The position numbers were made by a program, and so were the translations under genes. Positions 7,645 through 16,530 of a stretch of DNA of 64,000 nt are shown here, piece after piece; position 1 is the stretch's first letter, and every line of letters begins with the position of its first letter. The stretch is taken from assembly GCF_030252345.1 (NCBI RefSeq), contig NZ_CP126980.1:4045501-4109500 (forward strand). Direction: 5' to 3'. Under the pieces are notes generated by a model. It ran no database searches, was not told the DNA's origin, and worked only from the letters and a program-made list of their open reading frames with translations. Origin of the DNA: Actinoplanes oblitus. Lineage in GTDB: Bacteria > Actinomycetota > Actinomycetes > Mycobacteriales > Micromonosporaceae.

Positions 7645-8805
7645 ATGACGCCAGAACGCCCAAGCGTCAGGCGGCCGCGGCCGACCACGCGCAGGGCGAA
7701 CGTCAAGCTGATCAATAGGCGGAAGTCCATCCCGTCGCCGCACCGCCCTGATGATCACATGACACGAACTGAACTCGCCGCCGCGGTCAACCAGGCTATC
7801 GATGAGTTGTTCCCTGATCAGAACAACAAGGCCGATGAGGTCGACGGACGATGGATCGGAGCTCTTGAGCGAGGTGACCACAGTTGGCCGTCAGTCAAAC
7901 GCCGTGCTGGCTTGCGTGATGCCCTGGGCGTCTCTACCGATGCAGACATCGGGTTGCACATCGCTCGTGGTCAGAACCTTGCTGGTGCAACCGGTCTGCC
8001 GCGCCAGCCGGCCGTCATCGACACGTCAACCCCGCATCCGGCGCGGCGCTACAACTACTGGCTAGGCGGTAAGGACCACTTCGCGGCCGATCGAGAGTCC
8101 GGCGACGCGATCGCTGCAGCTTTCCCTACGGTGCCGACAGGGGCACGTGAGAACCGGGCTTTCCTGCGCCGTGTTGTCCGTTACCTAGCACGGAACGGTA
8201 TACGGCAGTTCCTTGACATCGGCACCGGTCTGCCGGTTCCAGACAACACTCATGAGATCGCGCAGCGGATCTCGCCCTTGTCTCGGGTTCTTTACGTAGA
8301 CAACGATCCGATCGTGCTTACTCACGCTCGGGCCTTGCTGACAGGTGATCCGCGTGGCCGCACTGGTTACCTGCAGGCCGACCTGCATGACCCGCAATCG
8401 ATTCTGACAAGTGTCGAGCTTAGGGAGACGCTGAGTCTCGATGAGCCGGTGGGCCTGCTGCTTGTCTCGGTTCTGCCCTTCCTCCACGACGACAACCAGG
8501 TGCTGGCTATCGTAAGGCAGCTTCTCGATGCATTACCTTCCGACAGCTACCTTGCCGTCAGTCATTTCACCATGGACTACGTGACAGGCGCGGCCCGAGC
8601 GGCTTACCAGAAAATGTATGACGAGGGTCGCGCCGACGCGCGAGCGCGACCAGAAGCAACCTTTCGCCAGTTCTTTCAAGGTCTTGATCTTATCGAGCCA
8701 GGGATCGTGTCAGTCAATGACTGGCATCCCGAGGATCTTGACAATCCGAACCGGCCGAGCGCTGCTGACCTGTTCAACCACGCTGCCGTAGGTCGCGTGC
8801 CGTAG
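7645..8805 (+). CDS. SAM-dependent methyltransferase (PF04672) with XRE-like N-terminal domain, second copy
   Basis: This is a tandem paralogue of the 6265 gene. It repeats the head (TRTELAAAVNQAIDELFPDQ, GRWIGALERGDHSWPSVKRRAGLRDALGV) and the PF04672 body (TPHPARRYNYWLGGKDHFAADR, FLDIGTGLPVPDNTHEIAQ, LYVDNDPIVLTHARALL), with a slightly longer basic leader. The ATG at 7645 is chosen because GGAGTGGGGG lies just upstream; an open frame from 7582 gives an alternative, longer start. Within the overlapping region the two proteins are clearly homologous but diverged, so the duplication is not recent. The motif GTTCACTATTGATCATG lies 54 bases upstream of the chosen start. Confidence 0.83.
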   Translation: MTPERPSVRRPRPTTRRANVKLINRRKSIPSPHRPDDHMTRTELAAAVNQAIDELFPDQNNKADEVDGRWIGALERGDHSWPSVKRRAGLRDALGVSTDADIGLHIARGQNLAGATGLPRQPAVIDTSTPHPARRYNYWLGGKDHFAADRESGDAIAAAFPTVPTGARENRAFLRRVVRYLARNGIRQFLDIGTGLPVPDNTHEIAQRISPLSRVLYVDNDPIVLTHARALLTGDPRGRTGYLQADLHDPQSILTSVELRETLSLDEPVGLLLVSVLPFLHDDNQVLAIVRQLLDALPSDSYLAVSHFTMDYVTGAARAAYQKMYDEGRADARARPEATFRQFFQGLDLIEPGIVSVNDWHPEDLDNPNRPSAADLFNHAAVGRVP

Positions 8806-9905
8806 CGGCTCATCTCTCCGTTGGCCTTCACTGTTGGCAGGAGACGGAAAGTTCTGCGGCTAAGCACCGGCGTTTTGCCTGGACGAGCTGTTTGCTGTTG
8901 CCGAGGTTACCGCGTCGCGCGGCGCGGCAGGCTAAGCTTCGTGCCATCATTTCGGCACCTGCCGTCAAGCCGCCTATAGTCGCGCCGAGCCGAGTGTGAT
9001 GGTCGGCATTCGAGCGCTGGCGAGACCTAGTATGCGCTGGACAGGACTCCGGCTCGAGTGACATGGGGACGGCGTAGCAGGCGATGCGGATACACCAGGT
9101 CGTCGTAGCCGACATTGACGGCACCTCGTGGCTTCGTGGCAATCGCCGGCGGTACCGACAGAGCTCATGACGTGCCAGCATTCTTTCGTGCAGAGGCGTA
9201 GCTGCATGGGCAACTTTAATCTGAGAGTGCCACTTTGGCGGTGCTAGCTGGCTCAGGAACACGCTATCGACAGTCTCGAAAACCCTCGAACAGGGCGGAG
9301 GTTAGATTGAGCGGCGTTCAATATTGACAATGCGGTACAGGCCCCTCGGAACTCGGGCTGATCGCATGTCAGACACTAAAACGGCATTCCTGACAGTGGA
9401 TCTAGGGTCCAGTATTGATCAGTGCAACTGCGCCACTGCTACCCGCTCCCGCGACGCTCCCGTCGCCGCCGACGGGAACTCAGCGACGGTAGTCGCAGCG
9501 TGCCGACCGACAGGATGGTCTCGCGCGGGAAGGATACCCGCCCGGTGGAAGGAGTTCCGGCGCTGAGCAACGTGACTGACCTGATGGCTCGCGGGCGGGC
9601 GAATACGCCCGCTAGCCGCGCCAACGAGAGACAGGTCAGTTCGGGTGCTTAAACAGAGTCTTGCCGGTAGGGCGCGATGGTTCCGGCCGCACCCGACGGG
9701 TTTTGACCGGGGCAGGCGGAGTTCATGGAGAGGAGACGGCGAATGCCGTGGTAGCGGCACTGTATCGATGACCACTAGCAGCCATGGGGGTGCCGTGGTG
9801 ACCGTATTCGTGGCCGACTCGGTCGGGTTGGCCCATCAGGAGAGGTACACGCAGGCCGCTGACGTCCTGAGCTGGGCGCCGCGCATGGGGGGAGACGAAC
9901 CGGCG
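8806..9905. other. 1.1-kb region without a convincing gene
   Basis: Open frames occur on both strands but have poor residue composition and no good ribosome binding sites. The region holds two copies of the ATTGA motif. From about 9640 it becomes open in the frame of the next gene, so the 9906 gene could start earlier (for example ATG 9885, or further upstream). It may hold degraded sequence. Confidence 0.4.
9316..9423. repeat. dispersed motif GTYCANTATTGAYMA (two copies here, one at 7574)
   Basis: GTTCAATATTGACAATG at 9316-9332 and GTCCAGTATTGATCAGT at 9407-9423 match GTTCACTATTGATCATG at 7574-7590. An AT-rich motif of this length occurring three times within 2 kb of GC-rich DNA is unlikely by chance. 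The 7574 copy lies just upstream of the second methyltransferase gene. The copies may be operators or -35-containing promoters, although no matching -10 boxes are evident. Confidence 0.45.
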
Positions 9906-10202
9906 ATGGACTTGTCCAGCAGCGAGGACCGTGATCCGGACTCTGGACTGAGCTTCGGCCGCCGGTTGCGAAGAGCTCGGATGCAGCGGCGGTGGACGCA
10001 ACTGCAGTTGGCCAGACGTATGGGGGAGGTCGCGGCTAAACATGGTGGTACGGCAGGGTCGCGCTCGCTGATCGAAATGATCAGCAAGTGGGAAAACGGG
10101 ATCAGGAAGCCGAGCCAGTACAACATGCATTTGTTAGCAGCCGCGCTTGATGTTGACGTCGCCAGCCTCGGGTTGCCAGTAGATCCCGACTTCTTCTGGT
10201 AG
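9906..10202 (+). CDS. XRE-family helix-turn-helix regulator
   Basis: The product has 98 residues and is mostly a single helix-turn-helix: FGRRLRRARMQRRWTQLQLARRMGEVA, then SLIEMISKWENGIRKPSQYNMHLLAAALDVDVASLG. The ATG at 9906 follows GGGGGAGACGA; ATG 9885 and longer starts are possible. Homologues are common single-domain transcriptional regulators. It stands alone on the plus strand, convergent with the gene ending at 10340. Its target is unknown. Confidence 0.75.
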   Translation: MDLSSSEDRDPDSGLSFGRRLRRARMQRRWTQLQLARRMGEVAAKHGGTAGSRSLIEMISKWENGIRKPSQYNMHLLAAALDVDVASLGLPVDPDFFW

Positions 10203-10339
10203 GCGGGAGGCCGGTTGCTGCAGCGAGCACTTTGGTGCTGTTGCGGTGGTCGTTCTCCTAGCCCAAGGGCCAAGTCTCTCCTACTTGCCCTCTCGGTGAG
10301 GATGACGCGGCGGTACCGGCCGGGCTGGTGCCGCCTAGG

Positions 10340-11011
10340 TCACCGGGTCTCGCTGAAAGCGGCGAGGGCAGCGGTCAAGACTGCAGCGTAGTGGTGCAAG
10401 GCTTCCGGAAATGCCGCTGATATGCCGTATGGCTCCCCGATGCCGGCTCTGACCGCGGCAGGATCGTCGTAGGCGAGCGGATTCTCGCCCTGCAGCTGTC
10501 GTGACGTAACCTGCCACAGCTCATGGTGGGCTGCCTCGACGTCCGCGTACTGCCCGTTGATGCCAGGGGCGTCTGATGGCGGAAATTCGATCTTCGGCAG
10601 GTACGCGTCGAGCGCGGTGATCAGGTCGGACGGCTTGACCATGGCGGAGGCTGGTAGCGGGGCCGCGCGGCCGGCTACCAGCTCTGCGGCGACGTGCGAG
10701 GCGTACGCCGCATAGCTGGCGGCTGCTCGAGTCAGGGCCACGAGTGCTTGGTCGTGGAAGCTGTCGGCGATGAGCTCCAGATCGCTGGTCACCTGTGCCC
10801 AAGCCGATGCCTTATCGGAGCCGGTCGTCCGGTCCTCGGCTGCCGCAATCAGCTTTTCGCGGTCGTTGGTGTATTGCACCACAAACGCGAAGGCGTGATT
10901 CACGGCGATAGCCGCCTGGTTGCAGGCGGCAGCCGCCTCGTTCAACGCGAGACGTACCGGCGCTGGAATGCCGGTGCCGGGCGGAAGGAGCCCGTGCGTT
11001 AACGCACTCAT
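10340..11011 (-). CDS. hypothetical alpha-helical protein, 223 aa
   Basis: The product has 223 residues, is very Ala-rich and is predicted helical throughout, with no signal peptide or membrane segment. GAGGGGCG sits 4 bases before the ATG at 11009-11011, a strong start. No family is recognised. The 10-bp-period array B lies 130 bases upstream of its start, so it may belong to the same regulon as the Xis-like and transfer genes. Confidence 0.65.
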   Translation of the reverse strand: MSALTHGLLPPGTGIPAPVRLALNEAAAACNQAAIAVNHAFAFVVQYTNDREKLIAAAEDRTTGSDKASAWAQVTSDLELIADSFHDQALVALTRAAASYAAYASHVAAELVAGRAAPLPASAMVKPSDLITALDAYLPKIEFPPSDAPGINGQYADVEAAHHELWQVTSRQLQGENPLAYDDPAAVRAGIGEPYGISAAFPEALHHYAAVLTAALAAFSETR

Positions 11012-11140
11012 GATCGCCCCTCGGTGCTCACAGTCGCGTCTGGGCTCGGTGACAGGACCCGGCGCTGGCCCCTATACGCCGCACGTTCGTGCGGCACTTT
11101 GAATCACTGCGGTATCTGTTCGGGAAGCCTCGTCAGCCAC

Positions 11141-11170
11141 CGACAACCAGAGACAACCTAAGACAACTAT
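11141..11170. repeat. 10-bp-period GACAAC array B
   Basis: Three contiguous units occur: CGACAACCAG, AGACAACCTA and AGACAACTAT, followed by CGATTG. Period and consensus match array A (2981-3042) and array C (22418-22447). The array lies upstream of the leftward gene starting at 11011. It is likely bound by the Xis/BldC-like protein. Confidence 0.75.
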
Positions 11171-12007
11171 CGATTGCTTCGCCAGTGCTCGAAGGTCGAA
11201 GGCGTGATCAAGGTTCTCCGAACTCTAGACGAGGGCGGCGTGCTGGGCCAGACGTACCCCGGGCTGCCTGGTGTGGCAAATTTCCGACAGAAGTTGGCCT
11301 TGCGTACCAGCCGTTTGCTCTGTCAGCTCCCCCTGTCGAAGCGGCGCAAGGTACAGCGAATCCGCCTGGTGGTCGCCTGCCGTCGTGCCGAGCGACACTC
11401 GCCTGCGCACATCGGGTCGTGACCGGATGCCGTCCATCGCCGATGGCGCGCGTGGCGTCCCGCAACCCGTCCGCTACAGCATCTCGAAAATGCCTCCGTC
11501 AGCGGACAGTGCCGGCCGGAGCGGCTTTTCCCGCGCAGGCCCGTAGGATCTCGGTTAGCTCCCATGCTGTTCACTGCAACGGGCTTACTCGTGCTCGCCT
11601 TATGGGCATGGCGGGTCGGCGGTTGGCCCCCACCCCGACCGGCGAACATTCCCGCTGGCCCCGATCCCCGGAGCAGGACAGAGCCCGGAAGCGCTGTCAC
11701 TCGTACTCGGCTGGCATTGCGTCGACGAGCCCGGTGGCGAGCCGGCGGCCATCGCCATCCACGCGTCGGCCGTCGGGCCTGACACCAAGCCGTGTGGTGC
11801 CTGCCTGCGACCGAACTCACGGTCTAGCCAGCGATGACCTGCCCGCCGTCCTCCCGCAGGCCTGGCTGCCACCGGTGACACGCCCACGTGAGCCTCCGTG
11901 CAACCAGCTGGCCGCCTCCCCGGTGCGCGGACGGTAGTTGCCTGACCGCCAAACCGGTACCTTCTCTTCCCCTTCTCGCCCCGGCACCCTCCAGGAGGTC
12001 ACCCGGC
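11171..12007. other. region without a confident gene upstream of the metabolic cluster
   Basis: Several overlapping frames are open but none has both good codon character and a start site. In one plus-strand frame, about 11610-11840, the residues look coding (PIPGAGQSPEALSLVLGW and EPAAIAIHASAVGPDT), yet the frame has no clear start and ends with TGA near 11836. This may be a decayed gene. AGGAGGT near 11994 is the ribosome binding site of the next gene. Confidence 0.35.
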
Positions 12008-13766
12008 ATGGGAATCATCGGATGGATCGACATTGCCCGCGACCTGCGCGAACATCAGCCGACCCTGCACGCCATGGCCGCCGCGCTCGGCCCGGCCACG
12101 GACGCACTCACCCAGCTGAGCCGGCACGCGGCGCTGGCCCGGCGCGGCCCCGTGACCAGCTACGCCGACTGGCGGCATGGCGGACGCCCCGATTTCGATC
12201 TGATGCTGCTCATCGACGGGCACCTGACCAACCGGATCCGCCTCGAGGAGCAGCTGTACCAGCGGGCCAGCGACGCCGAAGTCTTGCTGCACGCCTACCG
12301 GCAGTGGGGTGCCGGCCTGGCCGACCGGATCGACGGCACCTACACGATCGCGATCTGGGACAACCTCGCCCGGCAGCTGCTGCTGATCCGCGACCCGCTC
12401 AGCACCAGAACCCTCTACTGGTATCGCCAGCCAAACGGGCTGCTGTTCGCGAGTACCGCGACCGCCCTGCTGGCCCACCCGCAGGCGCCGGCGGTCGTTG
12501 ACGCTGGCGGCCTCAACGAATGGCTCACCCTCGGCCCGGCCCGCACACCCGGGCACGGTGTCATCCGGGACGTACGGGAGCTGCTGCCTGGGCAGCTGCT
12601 GCGTGCTACCCCGGCGGGGATCCGGCTGCACCGGTACGGGCAGCTACAGGCCGACCAGCACGGCCAGGACCTCGACGGCACCGTCCACCAGCTGCGGCAG
12701 GCCATCGCCGACAAGACCACCATCCTGCGGAAGCGTCCCGCTGGGGCCGTGCTGCTATCGGGGATCGCATCGGCCGCGGCCGCGGCAATCACCAACAAAC
12801 CCTCGCCCGACCGGCCCAGCGCCTGCTCACTGACCCTGACCGAACCAGGGAGTCAACCGCACGGAGTCGGCGCGGACATCACCGCCGCAGCCCGCACTGC
12901 CGCGCACCTGAACATGCCGTACACGATCATCGCGGCCGGCGCAGACCGGCTCCTGGACGCCGCAGCTCAGGCTCGCGAAGCCCTGGACTTCCCTGGACCG
13001 GCCAACCTCGACGCACCGCTGACGGCCCTGCTCAGGCATGCCGCTCACCGCGGCCACACCAGCATCGTGTCCGGGATCGGCGCTGACGCCGTCTTCGGCG
13101 GCTACCGGTGGCTCCACGGCCCGGAAGCGCTCGCCCACGACGAGTTCCCGTGGCTGCCATCCGGTCTGACGGCGACCGACCTGCTCACTGACGACGTCCG
13201 CTGGCACCTGATCCCCGGCGCCTACCGCAAGATGCGCTTCGAGCGCCACCGAAGACGTCAGCCGCCTCGACGGCGAAGATGTCATCGCCCACCGGCACCG
13301 CATCATGCACCACCTGACGCTAACCACCTACCTGCCGCGACAGCTGGTCCGCCTCGACCAGCTCGCGTCGACAGCCGGCGTCACCGTGCACACCCCCTTC
13401 GCGGACTGGCTGATCGCGCAGATGCTGTACAACACGCCGTGGCTGATGCGGCACCTGCTCGGCATCCCCAACGGCCTGCTGCGCCACACGACCGCCGGCT
13501 TGCTCCCGCCCGGGGTGACCTGGCTGCCACAGCGCTCGTTCCCCGGCGCACATCTGCTGCCCACGTGGGAGAACACCCAACGTGAACGTCTGCTGGCGAT
13601 CGTCGACAGCCGCGACGCGCCCATGCACGACCTGCTGCACCGCGACCGCGTCCGGCACGTGCTGCCCCGGCCGGCTACCACACCGGCCCGGGACTGGCAC
13701 ACCACCGTCTCCTAGCTGATCGAGACGAACGCCTGGCTTGCCCGGCACGGCATCACCATCAACTGA
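12008..13766 (+). pseudogene. asparagine synthetase-like gene, frameshifted and with an in-frame stop
   Basis: The N-terminus resembles the amidotransferase domain of AsnB-type enzymes, but position 2 is Gly rather than the catalytic Cys (MGIIGWID instead of MCGI). The ATP-binding SGG(I/L)DS motif is degenerate (LLSGIASAAA), while GIGADAVFGGY is kept. Near 13243 the frame shifts by one: the family-like sequence continues as ATEDVSRLDGEDVIAHRHRIMHHLTLTTYLPRQL in the frame ending at the TAG at 13713-13715. After that TAG the family C-terminus LIETNAWLARHGITIN continues in frame to TGA at 13766. Missing Cys2 is known in lasso-peptide cyclases and beta-lactam synthetases, but the lost motif plus two lesions suggest decay. 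AGGAGGT precedes the start. It leads a cluster with a P450 and a PLP decarboxylase. Confidence 0.75.
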
Positions 13767-13851
13767 CCCAGCCCTGCCGGCGCCCTGAGCGGCAGACATC
13801 AGCACCAGGGCATGAACCGGCGGCGCTCACACCCGCGGGGACCGCTTGACC

Positions 13852-15138
13852 ATGAAACTCGACCCGTTCGGCACTATCGATAGCACCTACAGCAACAACC
13901 CTGCCGCAACCTGGAAGAAGCTGCTCGGCTTCGGCGGCAGCCAGGTCTTTCATGATCCCGAGCTCGGTCTGTGGCTGATCGCCGGCTATGACAACGTGCG
14001 CTCCGCGCTGACCGACTCCCGGCGGTTCTCCAACGCCGCCACCCTGGCCCCGATCCGGCCCCTCAGCGACGCCACCGCCGAAGCACTGGCCGGCTTCGAC
14101 GCACCCGACGTTCTGGTCAGCGCCGACGCGCCGCAGCACACCCTGATCCGCGCCACGCTGCGCGCGCTGTTCCCGAACACCTCGGCACGCGCCGAGCACG
14201 CCTGGGCGGCACTGATCGCCGCCCGCGTCGACCAGCTCGTCGACGACCTCGCCGGCCAGGACAACACCGACCTGATGCGCACGGTCGCGGCGCGGCTGCC
14301 GCTGCTGGTGATCCTCGACATCCTCGGCATCGCCGCCGATGACCTGCACACCATCCCGGGCTGGGCCGACGGATTCCTCGACCTCGTCTGGGGCGACCTC
14401 GGGCCCGATGCCCAGCTGGCCGCCGCCCACGGCTTCGTCGACTTCTGGCACCTCTGCCGCAGCACCGTCACGACTCGCGCCAGCCAACCCGACCCCGGGC
14501 CCGGCCTGATCGGCGACCTGCTGCGCCATCAGCGCGGCAACGACGCCCGGCTGAGCATGGACAAGATCGCCGCCCTGGTCCTCAATCTCACCGTGGCCGG
14601 CTGGGAATCGACCACCGGCGCCCTCGGCCACGCCCTCGAACACGGCCTCACCGACCCGCACCGTTGGGCACAACTCGCCGACGACGAGCACTACCTCGCC
14701 ACCCACGTCGAAGAAAGCCTGCGGCACAGCCCCGCCGTCGATGGCTGGCCGCGAATCACCACTACCGAGGTCACCCTGGACGGCACCGTCATCCCGGCCG
14801 GATCCCGATGCCTGCTGCTGATCGGCAGCGCCAACCACGACCCCCGCGTCTACGGCACCCCCGACCGATTCGACCCCGGACGCGCCTGGCTCTCACAGCA
14901 CCTGTCGTTCGGTGCCGGCCCGCACTACTGCATCGGCGCCGCCCTGGCCCGCCTCGAAATCACCACCACCCTGCGCACTCTGGCCCGCCGGTTCCCACAC
15001 CTGCGCCTGGCCGATGACTACCAGCGCCGGTTCCGGCCCAACGTGGCCGCCCGCACCCACCAAAGCCTCCCAGCCACCACCGGGACGGCAACACGATGCC
15101 CGTACGGGCACGACACGAGCAGCGGCACCCGCCCATGA
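13852..15138 (+). CDS. cytochrome P450
   Basis: The 428-residue product has the landmarks of a bacterial class I P450: I-helix AGWESTT (residues 249-255), the ExxR pair E288/R291 (EESLR), and the heme loop FGAGPHYCIGAALARLE with the axial Cys at about residue 360. It needs a ferredoxin and reductase, neither of which is encoded nearby. The ATG at 13852 follows GCGGGGACC; TTG 13846 is an alternative. Its stop overlaps the start of the PLP decarboxylase (ATGA at 15135), so the two are translationally coupled and probably act on the same product. Substrate unknown. Confidence 0.92.
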   Translation: MKLDPFGTIDSTYSNNPAATWKKLLGFGGSQVFHDPELGLWLIAGYDNVRSALTDSRRFSNAATLAPIRPLSDATAEALAGFDAPDVLVSADAPQHTLIRATLRALFPNTSARAEHAWAALIAARVDQLVDDLAGQDNTDLMRTVAARLPLLVILDILGIAADDLHTIPGWADGFLDLVWGDLGPDAQLAAAHGFVDFWHLCRSTVTTRASQPDPGPGLIGDLLRHQRGNDARLSMDKIAALVLNLTVAGWESTTGALGHALEHGLTDPHRWAQLADDEHYLATHVEESLRHSPAVDGWPRITTTEVTLDGTVIPAGSRCLLLIGSANHDPRVYGTPDRFDPGRAWLSQHLSFGAGPHYCIGAALARLEITTTLRTLARRFPHLRLADDYQRRFRPNVAARTHQSLPATTGTATRCPYGHDTSSGTRP

Positions 15139-16268
15139 CCAGTTACCTGACCACATCCAGCCCCCGGTTCTCGGCCGCTCCCGCGATGGCCCCGCGTTAC
15201 CAGGACCTGCTGCACCGGCTCACCACCGCAGCCCGCACCAGCATCGGCTTCCCCTGCGCCGTCGACATCGACTACCGGCCCCTCGGCCCGCTGCTGGGCG
15301 TGTTGCTTAACAACCTCGGCGACCCGCAGGTCGATGGCATCCAACCGATGCACGCCAAAGACATCGAACGCGACGTCCTCGACTTCTTCGCCGCGCTGTT
15401 CCGTGCGCCGGCCGGCTGGAGCGGGTACGTGACCAGCGGCGGCACCGAAGGCACCCACTACGGCCTCTGGCTCGGCCGAACCCGCCTGCCCAACGCCGTC
15501 GCCTTCCACAGCGCTGCAGCCCACTATTCGGTCGGCAAAGCCGAACACCTGCTGGGCCTGCCCAGCGTCACCGTCGCGACTCTGACCAACGGTGAGATCG
15601 ACTACGCCGATCTGCACCGCCAGGCCGCCCGCTTCCGGGGGCGCCCGGCGATCGTGACCGCCAATATCGGCACCACCATGACGGAAGCCGTCGACGACCT
15701 ACACCGCATCCACCAGGCGCTCGACGACGCCGGGATCATCCACCGATACGTGCACGCCGACGCCGCGCTCGCCGGCGTGCCCCTGGCCGTCACCGCCGAC
15801 CGGCCGGCCTTCGACCTCGCCGACGGCGCCGACAGCATCTCCATCAGCGGCCACAAGTTTTTCGGCACTCCGCTCGTCTGCGGCGTCGTGATCGTGCGCC
15901 GCGGCATCGACGAACCGCCCGCAGCGATCCGGTACACCGGCGCACCGGACACCTCGATCAGCGGGTCCCGCACCGGCCTCGGCGCCGTCATGCTCGCCCA
16001 TGCCCTGGACGTGCTCGGCCCCTCCGGACTGTCCGAACGCACCCGGCAAGCCAGAGCCGTCGCCGCGTACACCTGCCGGTGCCTGCAGCAGATCGGCTGG
16101 CCACACTGGCGCAACCGCGACGCCTTTACCGTCATGCTGCGCGAACCACCTGCCAGCGTGCGGGTCCGATGGCGGCTACCCTCCAGCAACGGGTGGAGTC
16201 ACATCATTTGCGTGCCCGGGATCACCACTCACCAGATCGACGACTTCATCAGCGATCTCGACGCCTAG
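15135..16268 (+). CDS. PLP-dependent group II (histidine-type) decarboxylase
   Basis: The 377-residue product resembles pyridoxal-phosphate histidine/aromatic amino-acid decarboxylases. Visible are YVTSGGTEGTHYGLW (phosphate and ring contacts), FHSAAAHYSVGKAEHLL, the cofactor aspartate in HADAALAG (about residue 210) and the Schiff-base lysine in SISGHKFFG (K241). The best resemblance is to the histidine decarboxylase branch, but substrate cannot be fixed from sequence. The start overlaps the P450 stop by ATGA; the longer frame inside the P450 is rejected. With the P450 and the decayed AsnB-like gene it forms a small orphan biosynthetic cluster. Confidence 0.88.
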   Translation: MTSYLTTSSPRFSAAPAMAPRYQDLLHRLTTAARTSIGFPCAVDIDYRPLGPLLGVLLNNLGDPQVDGIQPMHAKDIERDVLDFFAALFRAPAGWSGYVTSGGTEGTHYGLWLGRTRLPNAVAFHSAAAHYSVGKAEHLLGLPSVTVATLTNGEIDYADLHRQAARFRGRPAIVTANIGTTMTEAVDDLHRIHQALDDAGIIHRYVHADAALAGVPLAVTADRPAFDLADGADSISISGHKFFGTPLVCGVVIVRRGIDEPPAAIRYTGAPDTSISGSRTGLGAVMLAHALDVLGPSGLSERTRQARAVAAYTCRCLQQIGWPHWRNRDAFTVMLREPPASVRVRWRLPSSNGWSHIICVPGITTHQIDDFISDLDA

Positions 16269-16530
16269 GTTGACGTCTTCGTCTACGAGACTCCAGCCTT
16301 CGGTCTCAATGCGCCCGTCAGCGATGATTCTGACGGTCATCAGTGGCCCCACCTGAGCGGAGGCGGATTTAGGCGGTCGTCGCAATACTGCCGGTGAACG
16401 ACTACAACGCTGAGCCTGCGAGTACTGCAGCAGCGCCATCAGCGACGGCCCGCCACGGCTTGCCGGGCATACGGATTGCGGCATGTGAGGGCGTTGCGGG
16501 CAGCGCTACCCGGATTGGGAAATAAGTGTG

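Noticed and set aside
8828..9262. 144-codon minus-strand frame after the second methyltransferase
   Set aside because: Residue composition is poor, there is no ribosome binding site and no family pattern; left as a gap.
11089..11937. 282-codon plus-strand frame before the AsnB-like gene
   Set aside because: Composition is Arg/Pro/Ser-rich with no family pattern and no ribosome binding site; parts of other frames read better, so it is treated as non-coding or decayed.
13759..14838. 359-codon minus-strand frame opposite the P450
   Set aside because: It lies wholly antisense to the P450 and is a typical high-GC shadow (Gly/Val/Gln-rich, no motif).
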